Positions 6,964 to 14,655 of a DNA stretch of 18,521 nt are shown piece after piece (position 1 is the first letter of the stretch; each line of letters begins with the position of its first letter). Both the position numbers and the translations under genes were made by a program. Below the pieces are notes generated by a model, which was given only the letters and a program-made list of their open reading frames with translations, made no database searches and was not told the origin of the DNA. Origin of the DNA: Gammaproteobacteria bacterium (lineage in GTDB: Bacteria > Pseudomonadota > Gammaproteobacteria > DAOWEP01). The stretch lies in the NCBI GenBank assembly GCA_030638455.1, contig DAOWEP010000071.1, positions 1-18,521 of the forward strand. The letters run 5' to 3'.

Positions 6964-7482
6964 ATGCAGCAGATTGAACTAGAGGCAACCCGAGAAGACA
7001 TGCGCATTGCATGGCTCACCGCACTGGCGGTAACGATTCATATAGTTGAAAGTGCACTACCCAGCCCGATTCCAGGTATCAAACCAGGACTGGCCAATAT
7101 TATTACCATTGCCGTACTCATCCGTTATGGCTGGTCAACTGCGGCATGGGTGTCCATTTTGCGGGTACTGGCAGGAAGTTTATTAATAGGGACTTTTCTA
7201 TCTCCCGGGTTTTTACTCAGCCTGGGTGGTGCGATTTGCAGCATCATGATTCTGAAACCAGCCACCTATATGCCGGGAAAAGGGTTTGGCCCGGTTGGGT
7301 ATAGTATTCTGGCGGCAGTTGCGCACATGTGTGGGCAGTTTACGATAGCCTATACTCTGTTTATTCCGCACCAGGCAATGCTAAATCTGCTACCGGTACT
7401 GATTACGGCTGCAATCTTGTTTGGCATTATGAGCGGGATTATTGCCAGCCGATTACTACAGACCCGTAATAATGGCAACTGA
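6964..7482 (+). CDS. Gx transporter family protein (heptaprenyl diphosphate synthase component I type; EetB-like)
   Basis: A 172-residue polytopic membrane protein with about five hydrophobic segments (roughly residues 16-32, 43-59, 63-95, 106-130 and 137-162). The signature LPSPIPGIKPGLAN at 32-45 identifies the family once annotated as heptaprenyl diphosphate synthase component I and now called Gx transporter. It resembles the S components of ECF transporters in size and fold type. The older enzymatic name is doubtful here because no component II or other prenyl synthase gene is adjacent. It starts five bases after the NusG-II gene. In Listeria-type electron transfer loci the homologue is, as I recall, eetB. 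A role in supplying flavin or quinone to exported flavoproteins is inference from the neighbour apbE. Confidence 0.85.
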   Translation: MQQIELEATREDMRIAWLTALAVTIHIVESALPSPIPGIKPGLANIITIAVLIRYGWSTAAWVSILRVLAGSLLIGTFLSPGFLLSLGGAICSIMILKPATYMPGKGFGPVGYSILAAVAHMCGQFTIAYTLFIPHQAMLNLLPVLITAAILFGIMSGIIASRLLQTRNNGN

Positions 7483-7570
7483 AAGGCACTGGAAAAATCA
7501 CCTGGCAGCCCCATATACAGCAAGAAGTATGCTAGAAATATTGATAGTCCAGTTTACACATGATTAATGC

Positions 7571-8455
7571 ATGACAACTCTAACCTCCAAACCGATAGTA
7601 ACCGCAAGCGACCGTCTGGGAATGACCCTGTTCCTGGCAATTTCTCTGCATGCATTAATTCTTCTAGGGATTAGCTTCAGCTCACCGGATAAACCAAAAA
7701 ATCAGGAGCTAATTAATACCCTGGATATCACCCTTGTGCAGAGCCGTAGCAAAAAAACGCCTGATGACCCGGATTATCTTGCCCAGGCAGATCAAATAGG
7801 TGGTGGAAATACACAAAAAAAGGTTCGAGTAAAAGCCCCTGATTCAAAATCCAGCATGCTGCAAAGCCCGGGACTTTCAGAAAAAACGAAATCAGCCTCT
7901 GTAACCAGGGTAACAAAAACCGATCAAAAAAGAGTATTAACGACAAGCAAGTCTGACCTCAAGGTCAGCACCAGGGTCAAAACCCCGAAAAAACCAAAGC
8001 AAAAAAAGGTTTCTGCCAGGGAGCTTATACAACGCAGCCAGGAAATTGCCCGCCTCAGCGCCCAAAACGAGAAATTCTGGCAAGCATATGGAGAACGCCC
8101 GGATCCAAAATATTTACATGCCAATACCAAAAAGCACCAGGATGCGGCATACCTGTTAGCGTGGACCAGGAAAGTTGAACGAATTGGCAACCTGAATTAC
8201 CCGGATGACGCCAGAAGAAAAGGACTGTCCGGAGGACTGATTCTTGAGGTAAGACTAAAACCAAATGGGACTCTAAATGAGGTTAGATTACTACAATCAT
8301 CCGGCCATAAAACCCTGGATGACGCAGCTATCCGTATCGTTAATCTGGCGGCACCCTTTGCAAAAATCCCTGAAAAGGTGCTGGAAAAACGTACAGAACT
8401 CAGAATCGTCAGGACCTGGGCCTTTACTGCGGATAATAAGTTGTTCAGTCGATGA
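7571..8455 (+). CDS. tonB: TonB-family energy transducer (TonB3-like)
   Basis: The 294-residue product has the classic TonB plan. A single N-terminal membrane segment lies at about 18-36, followed by a long Lys/Ser/Thr-rich periplasmic linker (about 40-150). A short helical region with RSQEIARLSAQNEKFWQAYGERP comes next, and then the TonB C-terminal domain from about 205 to 287 (YPDDARRKGLSGG, VRLKPNG, SSGHKTLDDAAIRIV). TonB couples the ExbBD proton-driven motor to outer-membrane partners; no exbB or exbD is nearby. The gene lies between gshB and yqgE, the place of P. aeruginosa PA0406 (tonB3), which has been linked to twitching motility. Position favours the TonB3 assignment; sequence alone supports only TonB family. 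ATG 7571 is the third of three close ATGs (7560, 7567, 7571) and the only one in frame. Confidence 0.9.
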   Translation: MTTLTSKPIVTASDRLGMTLFLAISLHALILLGISFSSPDKPKNQELINTLDITLVQSRSKKTPDDPDYLAQADQIGGGNTQKKVRVKAPDSKSSMLQSPGLSEKTKSASVTRVTKTDQKRVLTTSKSDLKVSTRVKTPKKPKQKKVSARELIQRSQEIARLSAQNEKFWQAYGERPDPKYLHANTKKHQDAAYLLAWTRKVERIGNLNYPDDARRKGLSGGLILEVRLKPNGTLNEVRLLQSSGHKTLDDAAIRIVNLAAPFAKIPEKVLEKRTELRIVRTWAFTADNKLFSR

Positions 8456-8474
8456 ACATGAAGGGGCGAGCTAA

Positions 8475-8502
8475 TTGATTGTTTATTATAACTATTTATA
8501 AT
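8475..8502 (+). promoter_or_regulatory. Candidate sigma70 promoter for yqgE
   Basis: TTGATT (8475-8480) and consensus TATAAT (8497-8502) are separated by 16 bp in a very AT-rich stretch after the tonB stop. Transcription would start near 8509, giving a leader of about 60 bases before the yqgE ATG at 8570. No test beyond sequence match is possible here. Confidence 0.5.
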
Positions 8503-8569
8503 ACATAATATATTACTATTATATTTTTACTGCTTGCCTACCCCACCAATTCTAACCGATACTATCAAC

Positions 8570-9133
8570 ATGACCGACTCTACCAGTCTTGCTAACCATT
8601 TTCTGATTGCAATGCCGCAGCTGGCAGACCCCAACTTTTTCCATTCTGTCACCTATATCTGTGAACACAATGATGATGGTGCAATGGGAATTGTAATAAA
8701 CAGACCTCTGGAAATAGGCCTGGCCGAGGTTCTGGATCATATTAATATCTCTGGAAACAACAAGGCTATCGATGATCAGGTCATTTATATGGGAGGGCCT
8801 GTTCAGCCTGAAAGAGGCTTTGTTTTACACAGCCCTTCCGGGCAATGGGATTCAACCCTGACTATAGCAGATGATATTTGCATCACTACTTCTCGTGATA
8901 TCCTCACCGCTATTGCGAATGATCAGGGCCCAGCTCACTATGTGATCGCATTAGGCTATGCTGGCTGGGGTAAAGGACAACTGGAAGAGGAGATTTCTCA
9001 AAATGCCTGGCTCAGCGGACCTGCTGAACAAAATATTCTGTTCGATATGCCTTATGAAAAACGCTGGGAAGCAGCTGCATCCTTACTTGGAATTGATGTT
9101 AACCTGATTTCAGGCGAAGCCGGGCATGCATGA
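8570..9133 (+). CDS. yqgE: YqgE/AlgH family protein
   Basis: From ATG 8570 the product has 187 residues, the same length as E. coli YqgE. Typical segments are NHFLIAMPQLADPNFFHSVTYICEHNDDGAMGIVINRP (split here by normal family variation), YMGGPVQPERGFVLHS and YAGWGKGQLEEEI. The molecular function is unsettled; the Pseudomonas homologue AlgH was first linked to alginate regulation. An in-frame TTG at 8534 would add 12 residues before the conserved N-terminus, so I reject it. No good Shine-Dalgarno is seen for either start. The gene precedes ruvX, the standard yqgE-yqgF pairing in gammaproteobacteria. Confidence 0.93.
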   Translation: MTDSTSLANHFLIAMPQLADPNFFHSVTYICEHNDDGAMGIVINRPLEIGLAEVLDHINISGNNKAIDDQVIYMGGPVQPERGFVLHSPSGQWDSTLTIADDICITTSRDILTAIANDQGPAHYVIALGYAGWGKGQLEEEISQNAWLSGPAEQNILFDMPYEKRWEAAASLLGIDVNLISGEAGHA

Positions 9134-9159
9134 TCTATTCTTAATAAAATAGAATAGAT
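9133..9159. repeat. Perfect 9-bp inverted repeat at the end of yqgE
   Basis: ATCTATTCT (9133-9141) and AGAATAGAT (9151-9159) are exact complements around a nine-base AT loop and touch the yqgE stop codon. The hairpin is AT-rich and has no T-run behind it, so it is more likely to affect RNA processing or coupling to ruvX than to be a strong terminator. Confidence 0.45.
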
Positions 9160-9206
9160 TCTAATTAGTACAATAAACCCTCCCAATAATTCAGGAGATA
9201 TAACCC

Positions 9207-9671
9207 ATTACTTCGGAGAAAACTCCAGTAACCTCCAGACCGCGAACACTTCTGGCCTTCGATTATGGTAAAAAGCGGATCGGAGTGGCGACAGGCCAGG
9301 AACTTACCTGTACTGCATCTGCACTGACCACATTACATAGCGTGCAGGAGAAGCCAGACTGGGCCGGGATTAAGGACCTGATGGACACCTGGAAACCGGA
9401 TGCACTGGTGATCGGCATGCCTTATCATATGGATGGCACCGAACAGGAGATTACCCGGGCGGCTCGTCGATTTGGCCGCCAGTTACATGAGCGCTTTCAG
9501 GTACCCGTATTTGAAATGGATGAGCGCCTGAGTTCACGTGAGGCAGAAGACAGGATTATCGAAGAGCGCGCCCACGGCCACAGAAAAAAAATGAAAAAAG
9601 AAGATATTGATATGTTGGCAGCACAAATCATACTGCAAGACTGGTTTACACAGCAATCAGGGAACACTTAA
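9207..9671 (+). CDS. ruvX: Holliday junction resolvase-like protein, probable ATT start
   Basis: RuvX (YqgF) is an RNase H-fold nuclease implicated in 16S rRNA maturation and Holliday junction processing. The family start LLAFDYGKKRIGVATGQ is present (Asp19 of FDYG is catalytic), followed by IGMPYHMDGTEQEITRAARRF, FEMDERLSSREAEDRI and DIDMLAAQIILQDW, which supply the other acidic residues. The conserved FDYG lies upstream of the first GTG (9285). Between the in-frame TAA at 9201-9203 and FDYG there is no ATG, GTG or TTG. ATT at 9207 lies nine bases after AGGAG (9193-9197) and gives MTSEKTPVTSRP before the conserved core, 154 residues in all. CTG at 9252 is an alternative without a ribosome site. 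The gene ends six bases before pyrR. Confidence 0.88.
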   Translation: MTSEKTPVTSRPRTLLAFDYGKKRIGVATGQELTCTASALTTLHSVQEKPDWAGIKDLMDTWKPDALVIGMPYHMDGTEQEITRAARRFGRQLHERFQVPVFEMDERLSSREAEDRIIEERAHGHRKKMKKEDIDMLAAQIILQDWFTQQSGNT

Positions 9672-9676
9672 CCCAT

Positions 9677-10189
9677 ATGACGGCCCCGGATAACAAAGAA
9701 GTCGATAAACTGATTCGGAACATGGCAGAAAACCTGAAGGGTTTGTTGTCTGAATCGAATATAGATAAGCCCGTCATTATTGGTATACATACAGGGGGAG
9801 CATGGGTAGCCGAGCGTCTACATAAAATACTTGGATGTGGTGAACCCATGGGCACACTGGATATTTCCTTTTACCGTGATGATTTCACCCGCATAGGCAT
9901 CAACCCTCAGGTCCGTCCGTCCAGTTTGCCGAGCAACCTTGATGATCGCCATGTCATTCTGGTAGATGATGTTCTGTATACCGGCCGCACTATTCGCGCG
10001 GCCCTGAATGAAATATTTGACTATGGAAGGCCTGCCTCTGTATTACTAGCTTGTTTGGTAGATCGTGGCGGGCGTGAGCTACCCATCCAGGCGAATGTGA
10101 TTGGCCAGACACTGAGGCTTAAACCGGGTCAACAGGTCAAACTCGGCGGGCCTTCGCCACTTAAACTCATTATTCAGGAAACCTCTTGA
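9677..10189 (+). CDS. pyrR: Bifunctional pyr operon regulator/uracil phosphoribosyltransferase
   Basis: The 170-residue product belongs to the type I phosphoribosyltransferase family. The PRPP-binding loop is VILVDDVLYTGRT at 93-105, and PyrR-like HTGGAWVAERL (38-48) and LVDRGGRELPIQAN are present. In Bacillus PyrR binds pyr mRNA to cause attenuation; in Pseudomonas, where it sits before pyrB, its regulatory mode is less clear. No PyrR-type antiterminator with a T-run is visible in the 93 bp before pyrB. It starts five bases after the ruvX stop, with a poor Shine-Dalgarno, so it probably shares that transcript. Confidence 0.93.
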   Translation: MTAPDNKEVDKLIRNMAENLKGLLSESNIDKPVIIGIHTGGAWVAERLHKILGCGEPMGTLDISFYRDDFTRIGINPQVRPSSLPSNLDDRHVILVDDVLYTGRTIRAALNEIFDYGRPASVLLACLVDRGGRELPIQANVIGQTLRLKPGQQVKLGGPSPLKLIIQETS

Positions 10190-10227
10190 GTAACCAACAC
10201 CCCTGCCCTTTCTCGTTTAATTTGTCT

Positions 10228-10256
10228 TTGGCTTTATTGGTATTTGCAGGCATAAT
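10228..10256 (+). promoter_or_regulatory. Candidate sigma70 promoter for pyrB
   Basis: TTGGCT (10228-10233) and CATAAT (10251-10256) are 17 bp apart. A start near 10263 leaves about 20 bases before the pyrB ATG, including the strong ribosome site AGAGGAA. So short a leader leaves no room for an attenuator downstream of this promoter. The region before it (10195-10225) is pyrimidine-rich. Confidence 0.5.
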
Positions 10257-10282
10257 GCGCATGCTTATTAACAAGAGGAATC

Positions 10283-11287
10283 ATGAGCAACCTGCAAGTT
10301 GATGAAAACGGGCGTTTGCGCCACTTCCTGTCCATCGAGGGTCTAAACCGTCAAATTCTGACTGATATTCTCGATACCGCCGAATCTTTTTCCGGGATTA
10401 CTGACCAGCACATTAAGAAAGTCCCTCTTCTGCGTGGCAGAATCATTGTTAACCTGTTTTTTGAATCCAGCACCCGAACCCGCACCACATTTGAGCTTGC
10501 TGCAAAGCGACTTTCCGCCGATGTTTTGAACATCAATATTAATGCGTCTGCCACTACCAAAGGGGAAACCCTGCTGGATACACTCCGTAATCTGGAGGCC
10601 ATGCATTGCGATATGTTTATTGTGCGACATGCTGAAAGCGGATCGGCCCATTTTATTGCCCAACATGCTCAACCACATATCCGGGTAATCAATGCAGGAG
10701 ATGGCCGGCACTCGCATCCAACCCAGGCAATGCTGGATATGCTAACCATCCGTCGTCACAAGAAGGACTTCAGCAAACTCAAGGTAGCTATTGTGGGTGA
10801 TATCCTGCATTCCCGGGTAGCAAGATCCCAGATTCAGGCCCTGAGCATATTGGGTACCAGTGAAATACGGGTAGTAGCGCCAAGGACCTTACTACCTGCG
10901 AAAGTACAGTCACTCGGGGTGCATGCCTATACCGACCTGAAGGAAGGAATTCGTGATGCAGATGTAATTATTATGTTACGCCTGCAGCAGGAACGCATGC
11001 AAGGAGCATTATTACCAAGTTCACATGAGTACTTTCAGCTCTATGGGCTCACTGAAGAGAAGTTATCCTGTGCCAACAAAGATGTAATTATCATGCATCC
11101 TGGGCCAATCAATCGCGGTATTGAAATGGACTCTCAAGTTGCGGATGGGCCTCGTTCGGTAGTTCTTCAGCAGGTGTCTAATGGGATCGATGTTCGAATG
11201 GCGGTTATGTCCATGGCGATGGGTAGTATTAACACGGCTGAGACAACCGATCCCAACGCCCCTAACGCCTCAAAGGAAACACGCTGA
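10283..11287 (+). CDS. pyrB: Aspartate carbamoyltransferase catalytic subunit, class A type
   Basis: PyrB joins carbamoyl phosphate and aspartate, the first committed step of pyrimidine synthesis. The 334-residue product has the carbamoyl-phosphate motif FFESSTRTRTTFE (59-71), the loop ATTKGET (90-96), HPTQ (145-148), VAIVGDILHSRVARS and the C-terminal MHPGPINRG. The length equals Pseudomonas PyrB and is longer than the E. coli catalytic chain (311). In that class PyrB has an N-terminal extension and works only in a dodecamer with an inactive dihydroorotase, encoded by the next gene. ATG 10283 follows AGAGGAA at good spacing. The stop and the next ATG share one base (TGATG), so the two are coupled. 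No pyrI follows. Confidence 0.96.
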   Translation: MSNLQVDENGRLRHFLSIEGLNRQILTDILDTAESFSGITDQHIKKVPLLRGRIIVNLFFESSTRTRTTFELAAKRLSADVLNININASATTKGETLLDTLRNLEAMHCDMFIVRHAESGSAHFIAQHAQPHIRVINAGDGRHSHPTQAMLDMLTIRRHKKDFSKLKVAIVGDILHSRVARSQIQALSILGTSEIRVVAPRTLLPAKVQSLGVHAYTDLKEGIRDADVIIMLRLQQERMQGALLPSSHEYFQLYGLTEEKLSCANKDVIIMHPGPINRGIEMDSQVADGPRSVVLQQVSNGIDVRMAVMSMAMGSINTAETTDPNAPNASKETR

Positions 11288-12564
11288 TGCGTATTGTGAT
11301 TCGTAATGGGCATGTCATTGACCCGGCCAACAACACAAGTGAAATTCGTGATATCTATATTACCAAAGGGCATATCGTCTCTACAGGCAACGCTCCTGAT
11401 GGATTTAAAGCTAATCGCGAGATAGACGCAACCGGCAAAACTGTATGCCCCGGGCTTATTGACCTTTGCGCAAGGTTTCGCGAGCCGGGACTGGAACATA
11501 AGGCCACCATAGTTTCGGAATCGGCCGCCGCTGCCTCTGCCGGTATTACAACGGTTGTATGTCCGCCCGATACCGACCCAATTATTGATACGCCTGCAGT
11601 TGCCAAATTAATTCAGGAAAGAGCCGGTCAGGCTGGCCAGACCCGTATTCTGCCACTTGGGGCGCTCACACGTAACCTGGAAGGTGAGCAACTCAGTGAA
11701 ATGGCAGCACTGCGAGATGCTGGCTGTATTGGCATGGGTAACATACATGCAATAAAAGATACCAAGATTATGCGCCACGCAATGGAATATGCATCCTCGC
11801 ATGGGCTAACCGTATTTATTCGCCCAATGGATTACTGGTTATATGATAACGGCTGTGTACATGAAGGAACCGTTTCTACCCGGCTGGGCTTGCCCGGCAT
11901 ACCAGAGGCCGCAGAAACGACGGCGGTTGCACGTGATCTGGCTTTGGTTGAGCAAATTGGTGTTCGGATTCATTTCAGCCAGTTATCTTCAGCTCGCGCA
12001 GTACAAATGATTGCACGAGCAAAACATGATGGCTTGCCGGTCAGTGCGGATGTAAGCGCACATCAATTGTTCCTGACCGAAATGGATCTTCTGGATTTCG
12101 ACCCTGTTCATCATGTACAGCCGCCACTGCGAAACCAGTCTGACCGGGATGGATTACGTAAAGGGGTCGCCAAAGGAACTATCAGGGCTATCTGCTCAGA
12201 TCATCAACCGCATGAACCCGATGCCAAGCTTGCGCCCTTTTGTGCAACTGAACCTGGCATCTCGGCACTGGAAACCCTGCTGCCTTTAACTTTACGCCTT
12301 GTAGAGGAGAAGGTATTTACACTTTCAGAGGCTATAGCCTGCCTTACCATTGAGCCTGCACGCATTCTCGGGGTTGACTCGGGTACACTATCTCCCGGTG
12401 CAACTGCAGATGTTTGCATACTGGACTCAGAAAAGATCTGGCAACTCCAGAAACATAACATGCTCAGTCGTGGAACCAATACGCCTTTCAACCACTGGGA
12501 GTTCAAAGGCAAGGTTACCCATACATTATTAGCAGGACGGGTGGTTTTTGAACTGGAACCCTGA
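11287..12564 (+). CDS. pyrC': Dihydroorotase-like protein lacking the metal site (PyrC')
   Basis: This 425-residue amidohydrolase-fold protein is close in layout to Pseudomonas PyrC', a non-catalytic partner needed to assemble PyrB. Active dihydroorotases have a His-x-His pair before the REPG motif; here the segment is GLIDLCARFREPG, with Cys61 and Arg63 in place of the two His. The later metal His of the HxxH-like strand is replaced in IHFSQLSS (228-235). The lysine and His regions near 150-182 do not match active enzymes (GMGNIHAIK, FIRPMDYW). SDHQPH (304-309) keeps the Asp of the usual DHAPH motif. The C-terminal beta sandwich (GATADVCILD) is present. It is coupled to pyrB through TGATG. 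A catalytic PyrC must be encoded elsewhere if the pathway is complete. Confidence 0.92.
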   Translation: MRIVIRNGHVIDPANNTSEIRDIYITKGHIVSTGNAPDGFKANREIDATGKTVCPGLIDLCARFREPGLEHKATIVSESAAAASAGITTVVCPPDTDPIIDTPAVAKLIQERAGQAGQTRILPLGALTRNLEGEQLSEMAALRDAGCIGMGNIHAIKDTKIMRHAMEYASSHGLTVFIRPMDYWLYDNGCVHEGTVSTRLGLPGIPEAAETTAVARDLALVEQIGVRIHFSQLSSARAVQMIARAKHDGLPVSADVSAHQLFLTEMDLLDFDPVHHVQPPLRNQSDRDGLRKGVAKGTIRAICSDHQPHEPDAKLAPFCATEPGISALETLLPLTLRLVEEKVFTLSEAIACLTIEPARILGVDSGTLSPGATADVCILDSEKIWQLQKHNMLSRGTNTPFNHWEFKGKVTHTLLAGRVVFELEP

Positions 12565-12580
12565 CACAGAAAAAGAACAA

Positions 12581-13459
12581 ATGAATCGATCACATAGAGG
12601 TACAATTTTTCAGGAACAGGGCGAAGTCCTTGACCATCAAGCCTGGCCGGGCAATCAGCACATACTACGTCTGCATGCCCCAAAATGCGCAGAAACCGCA
12701 AAACCAGGCAGCTTTGTACACATACAGTGTGACCCACTGTTACCCATGAGAAGGCCTTTATCGATCATGAGGACGTCTGCACGCGAGGGATGGATTGACC
12801 TGCTTTACAAGGTAGAAGGTAACGGTACCCGAAATCTATCTACTCGCCAGAAAGGAGAAAAACTCAGCCTGTTAGGACCAATCGGCACACCCTTTCAGGA
12901 ACACATGAACCGCCCAAAGCCACTCCTGATCGGTGGCGGGGTCGGTATTCCTCCGATGATCTTTCTGGCCGATAGCCTGCGAAGTATTGTGGGTGCCTAC
13001 CAGCCACTGGTACTGATGGGCTCTGAAATACCGTTTCCATTCAAACCAAAACCATCTGAAATTATGGTGCCCGGTATACCTGAAGGCATTGTTGCTTCTA
13101 TGCCGTTGCTGGATGACTGGAATATTCCCGGACGACTGGCCAGCCAACAGGGCTTTGCGGGTTGTTACGAGGGCTATGTAACAGACCTCGCACGTTATTG
13201 GCTAGAAAGCCTGGATGAAAGCAGTTTAAAAGAAGTAGAGGTTTTTTCCTGCGGCCCCCACCCAATGCTTGAGGCAGTAGCCAAATTAGCGAGTGAGTTT
13301 AATCTTCCCTGCCAGGTATCACTGGAAGAATTTATGGCCTGTGCTGTTGGGGGATGCGCGGGTTGCGTGGTGGAGGTGCAAACGGATCAGGGCCCAGCAA
13401 TGAAGCGGGTCTGTGTTGATGGCCCAGTGTTTGATGCTACCAGCATATTCGCAACCTGA
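12581..13459 (+). CDS. Dihydroorotate dehydrogenase-type electron transfer subunit (PyrK-like)
   Basis: The 292-residue product is a ferredoxin-reductase-fold protein. It has the FAD motif MRRPLSIM (56-63), the nucleotide motif GGGVGIPPM (118-126) and CGPHPML (224-230). A C-terminal [2Fe-2S] cluster site has Cys254, Cys259, Cys262 and Cys278 in CAVGGCAGC...C. This is the PyrK plan, the subunit that passes electrons between NAD and the FMN subunit of class 1B dihydroorotate dehydrogenase. No PyrD-B catalytic partner is in the window, so its real partner is unknown. I chose ATG 12581, which gives the family N-terminus MxRxHRGTIF; TTG 12548 would overlap pyrC' and add 11 non-conserved residues. 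It is 16 bp after pyrC' and convergent with pilU. Confidence 0.88.
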   Translation: MNRSHRGTIFQEQGEVLDHQAWPGNQHILRLHAPKCAETAKPGSFVHIQCDPLLPMRRPLSIMRTSAREGWIDLLYKVEGNGTRNLSTRQKGEKLSLLGPIGTPFQEHMNRPKPLLIGGGVGIPPMIFLADSLRSIVGAYQPLVLMGSEIPFPFKPKPSEIMVPGIPEGIVASMPLLDDWNIPGRLASQQGFAGCYEGYVTDLARYWLESLDESSLKEVEVFSCGPHPMLEAVAKLASEFNLPCQVSLEEFMACAVGGCAGCVVEVQTDQGPAMKRVCVDGPVFDATSIFAT

Positions 13460-13465
13460 ACGTAC

Positions 13466-13498
13466 AGTACTCCATCAATACTAGCTTGACGGAGTACT
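13466..13498. terminator. Hairpin between convergent pyrK-like gene and pilU
   Basis: Two 13-base arms (13466-13478 and 13486-13498) pair with a single mismatch around a seven-base loop; the outer part is AGTACTCC with GGAGTACT. It fills the 37-bp gap between the convergent stop codons, and its right arm overlaps the pilU stop. There is no T-run on either side. The position and the symmetry suggest a bidirectional terminator or RNA-end stabiliser, but not a textbook one. Confidence 0.6.
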
Positions 13499-14627
13499 AG
13501 CGTCTAAGTATCTCGTCTTCCAGTAATTCTACTCCATCCATCTCATGCAGACCCTCGTCGGGATAACCTTTACCCAACTTGATCATCAAACGCACCTCAT
13601 TCTCAGAGTCTGCATATTGAAGCGCATCTTCCTGGGTGATCTCCTCCTCGTTATATAGTTGATACAACGCCTGATCGAAGGTTCTCATACCCTGCTGCGT
13701 GGATTGCTTCATTAAATCCTTAAGCTTTGATACCTCACCCTTACGAATAAGCTCTGCAGCCAATGGTGTATTTAATAAGATCTCCACTACAATACGTCTA
13801 GACTTCCCGTCCCTGGTCGGGATCAGTTGTTGCGCAATAACTGCTTTTAGATTCAATGACAAATCCAGTAATAACTGGTCACGACGATCTTCAGGAAAGA
13901 AATTAATAATTCGATCCAGTGCCTGATTAGCATTATTGGCATGTAGCGTCGTCAAACATAAATGTCCTGTTTCAGCGAAAGCTATCGCATGCTCCATGAT
14001 CTCTCTGGCACGAACCTCACCAATCAGAATAACATCCGGTGCCTGACGCAATGTATTTTTTAGTGCAACCTCATAACTTTCCGTATCAATACCCACTTCT
14101 CGCTGAGTAACAATACACCCTGCATGTTGATGGATAAACTCAATCGGATCTTCAATAGAGACAATATGCCCGGAACAATGCTTATTCCGGTAACCCACCA
14201 TGGCAGCCAGTGAAGTAGACTTGCCTACACCTGTCGCACCTACAAATATAATCAGCCCGCGTTTTACCATCGCAAGATTCTTGACAGATGATGGCAACCC
14301 CAACTCATCAATGCTTGGGATCACCGTCTCAATACGGCGCAGTATCATGCCGGCATTATTTCGTTGAATAAATGCGCTGACACGAAATCTACCTATTCCG
14401 CCCGCACTGATAGCAAAGTTGCACTCATGGTTACGAGCAAACTCCTCACGCTGTTCTTCGCTCATGACCTGGTAAACCGTTTGGCGGGTTTCTTCAGGCG
14501 TCAGACGTATATCGGAAAGGGCTGTAATCTTGCCATTGATCTTGATTGAAGGAGGAATACCAGTAGTAATAAAAAGGTCAGAAGCCTTTTTAGTCACCAT
14601 AATGTTCAGCAGTGGTGTTATATCCAT
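13497..14627 (-). CDS. pilU: Type IV pilus retraction ATPase PilU
   Basis: PilU is the accessory retraction motor that works with PilT at the inner-membrane base of type IV pili. The 376-residue product has an N-terminal PAS-like domain (KKASDLFITTGIPPSIKING), Walker A GATGVGKST (130-138), Asp box SIEDPIEF (157-164), Walker B LIGEVR (201-206) and His box TGHLCLTTLHA. The C-terminal acidic tail (MDGVELLEDEI) extends beyond PilT and is typical of PilU. GATGVGKS in place of the PilT form GPTGSGKS also fits PilU. It lies 28 bp after pilT in the same direction, the usual pilTU operon. Its ribosome site (GGTGAGAAG before ATG 14627) is moderate. Confidence 0.96.
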   Translation of the reverse strand: MDITPLLNIMVTKKASDLFITTGIPPSIKINGKITALSDIRLTPEETRQTVYQVMSEEQREEFARNHECNFAISAGGIGRFRVSAFIQRNNAGMILRRIETVIPSIDELGLPSSVKNLAMVKRGLIIFVGATGVGKSTSLAAMVGYRNKHCSGHIVSIEDPIEFIHQHAGCIVTQREVGIDTESYEVALKNTLRQAPDVILIGEVRAREIMEHAIAFAETGHLCLTTLHANNANQALDRIINFFPEDRRDQLLLDLSLNLKAVIAQQLIPTRDGKSRRIVVEILLNTPLAAELIRKGEVSKLKDLMKQSTQQGMRTFDQALYQLYNEEEITQEDALQYADSENEVRLMIKLGKGYPDEGLHEMDGVELLEDEILRR

Positions 14628-14655
14628 TTTATCTTCTCACCCCTGAAAGTTCTGT

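Noticed and set aside
8534..8569. TTG start for yqgE, 12 codons upstream
   Set aside because: The added residues are not conserved; ATG 8570 gives exactly the E. coli length of 187.
10190..10282. PyrR-type attenuator or leader peptide before pyrB
   Set aside because: No terminator hairpin with a T-run and no antiterminator is visible, and the candidate promoter leaves only about 20 bases of leader.
12204..12737. 177-codon minus-strand ORF across the end of pyrC'
   Set aside because: It lies opposite conserved pyrC' and pyrK-like coding sequence, has no family resemblance and no ribosome site; it is a frame shadow.
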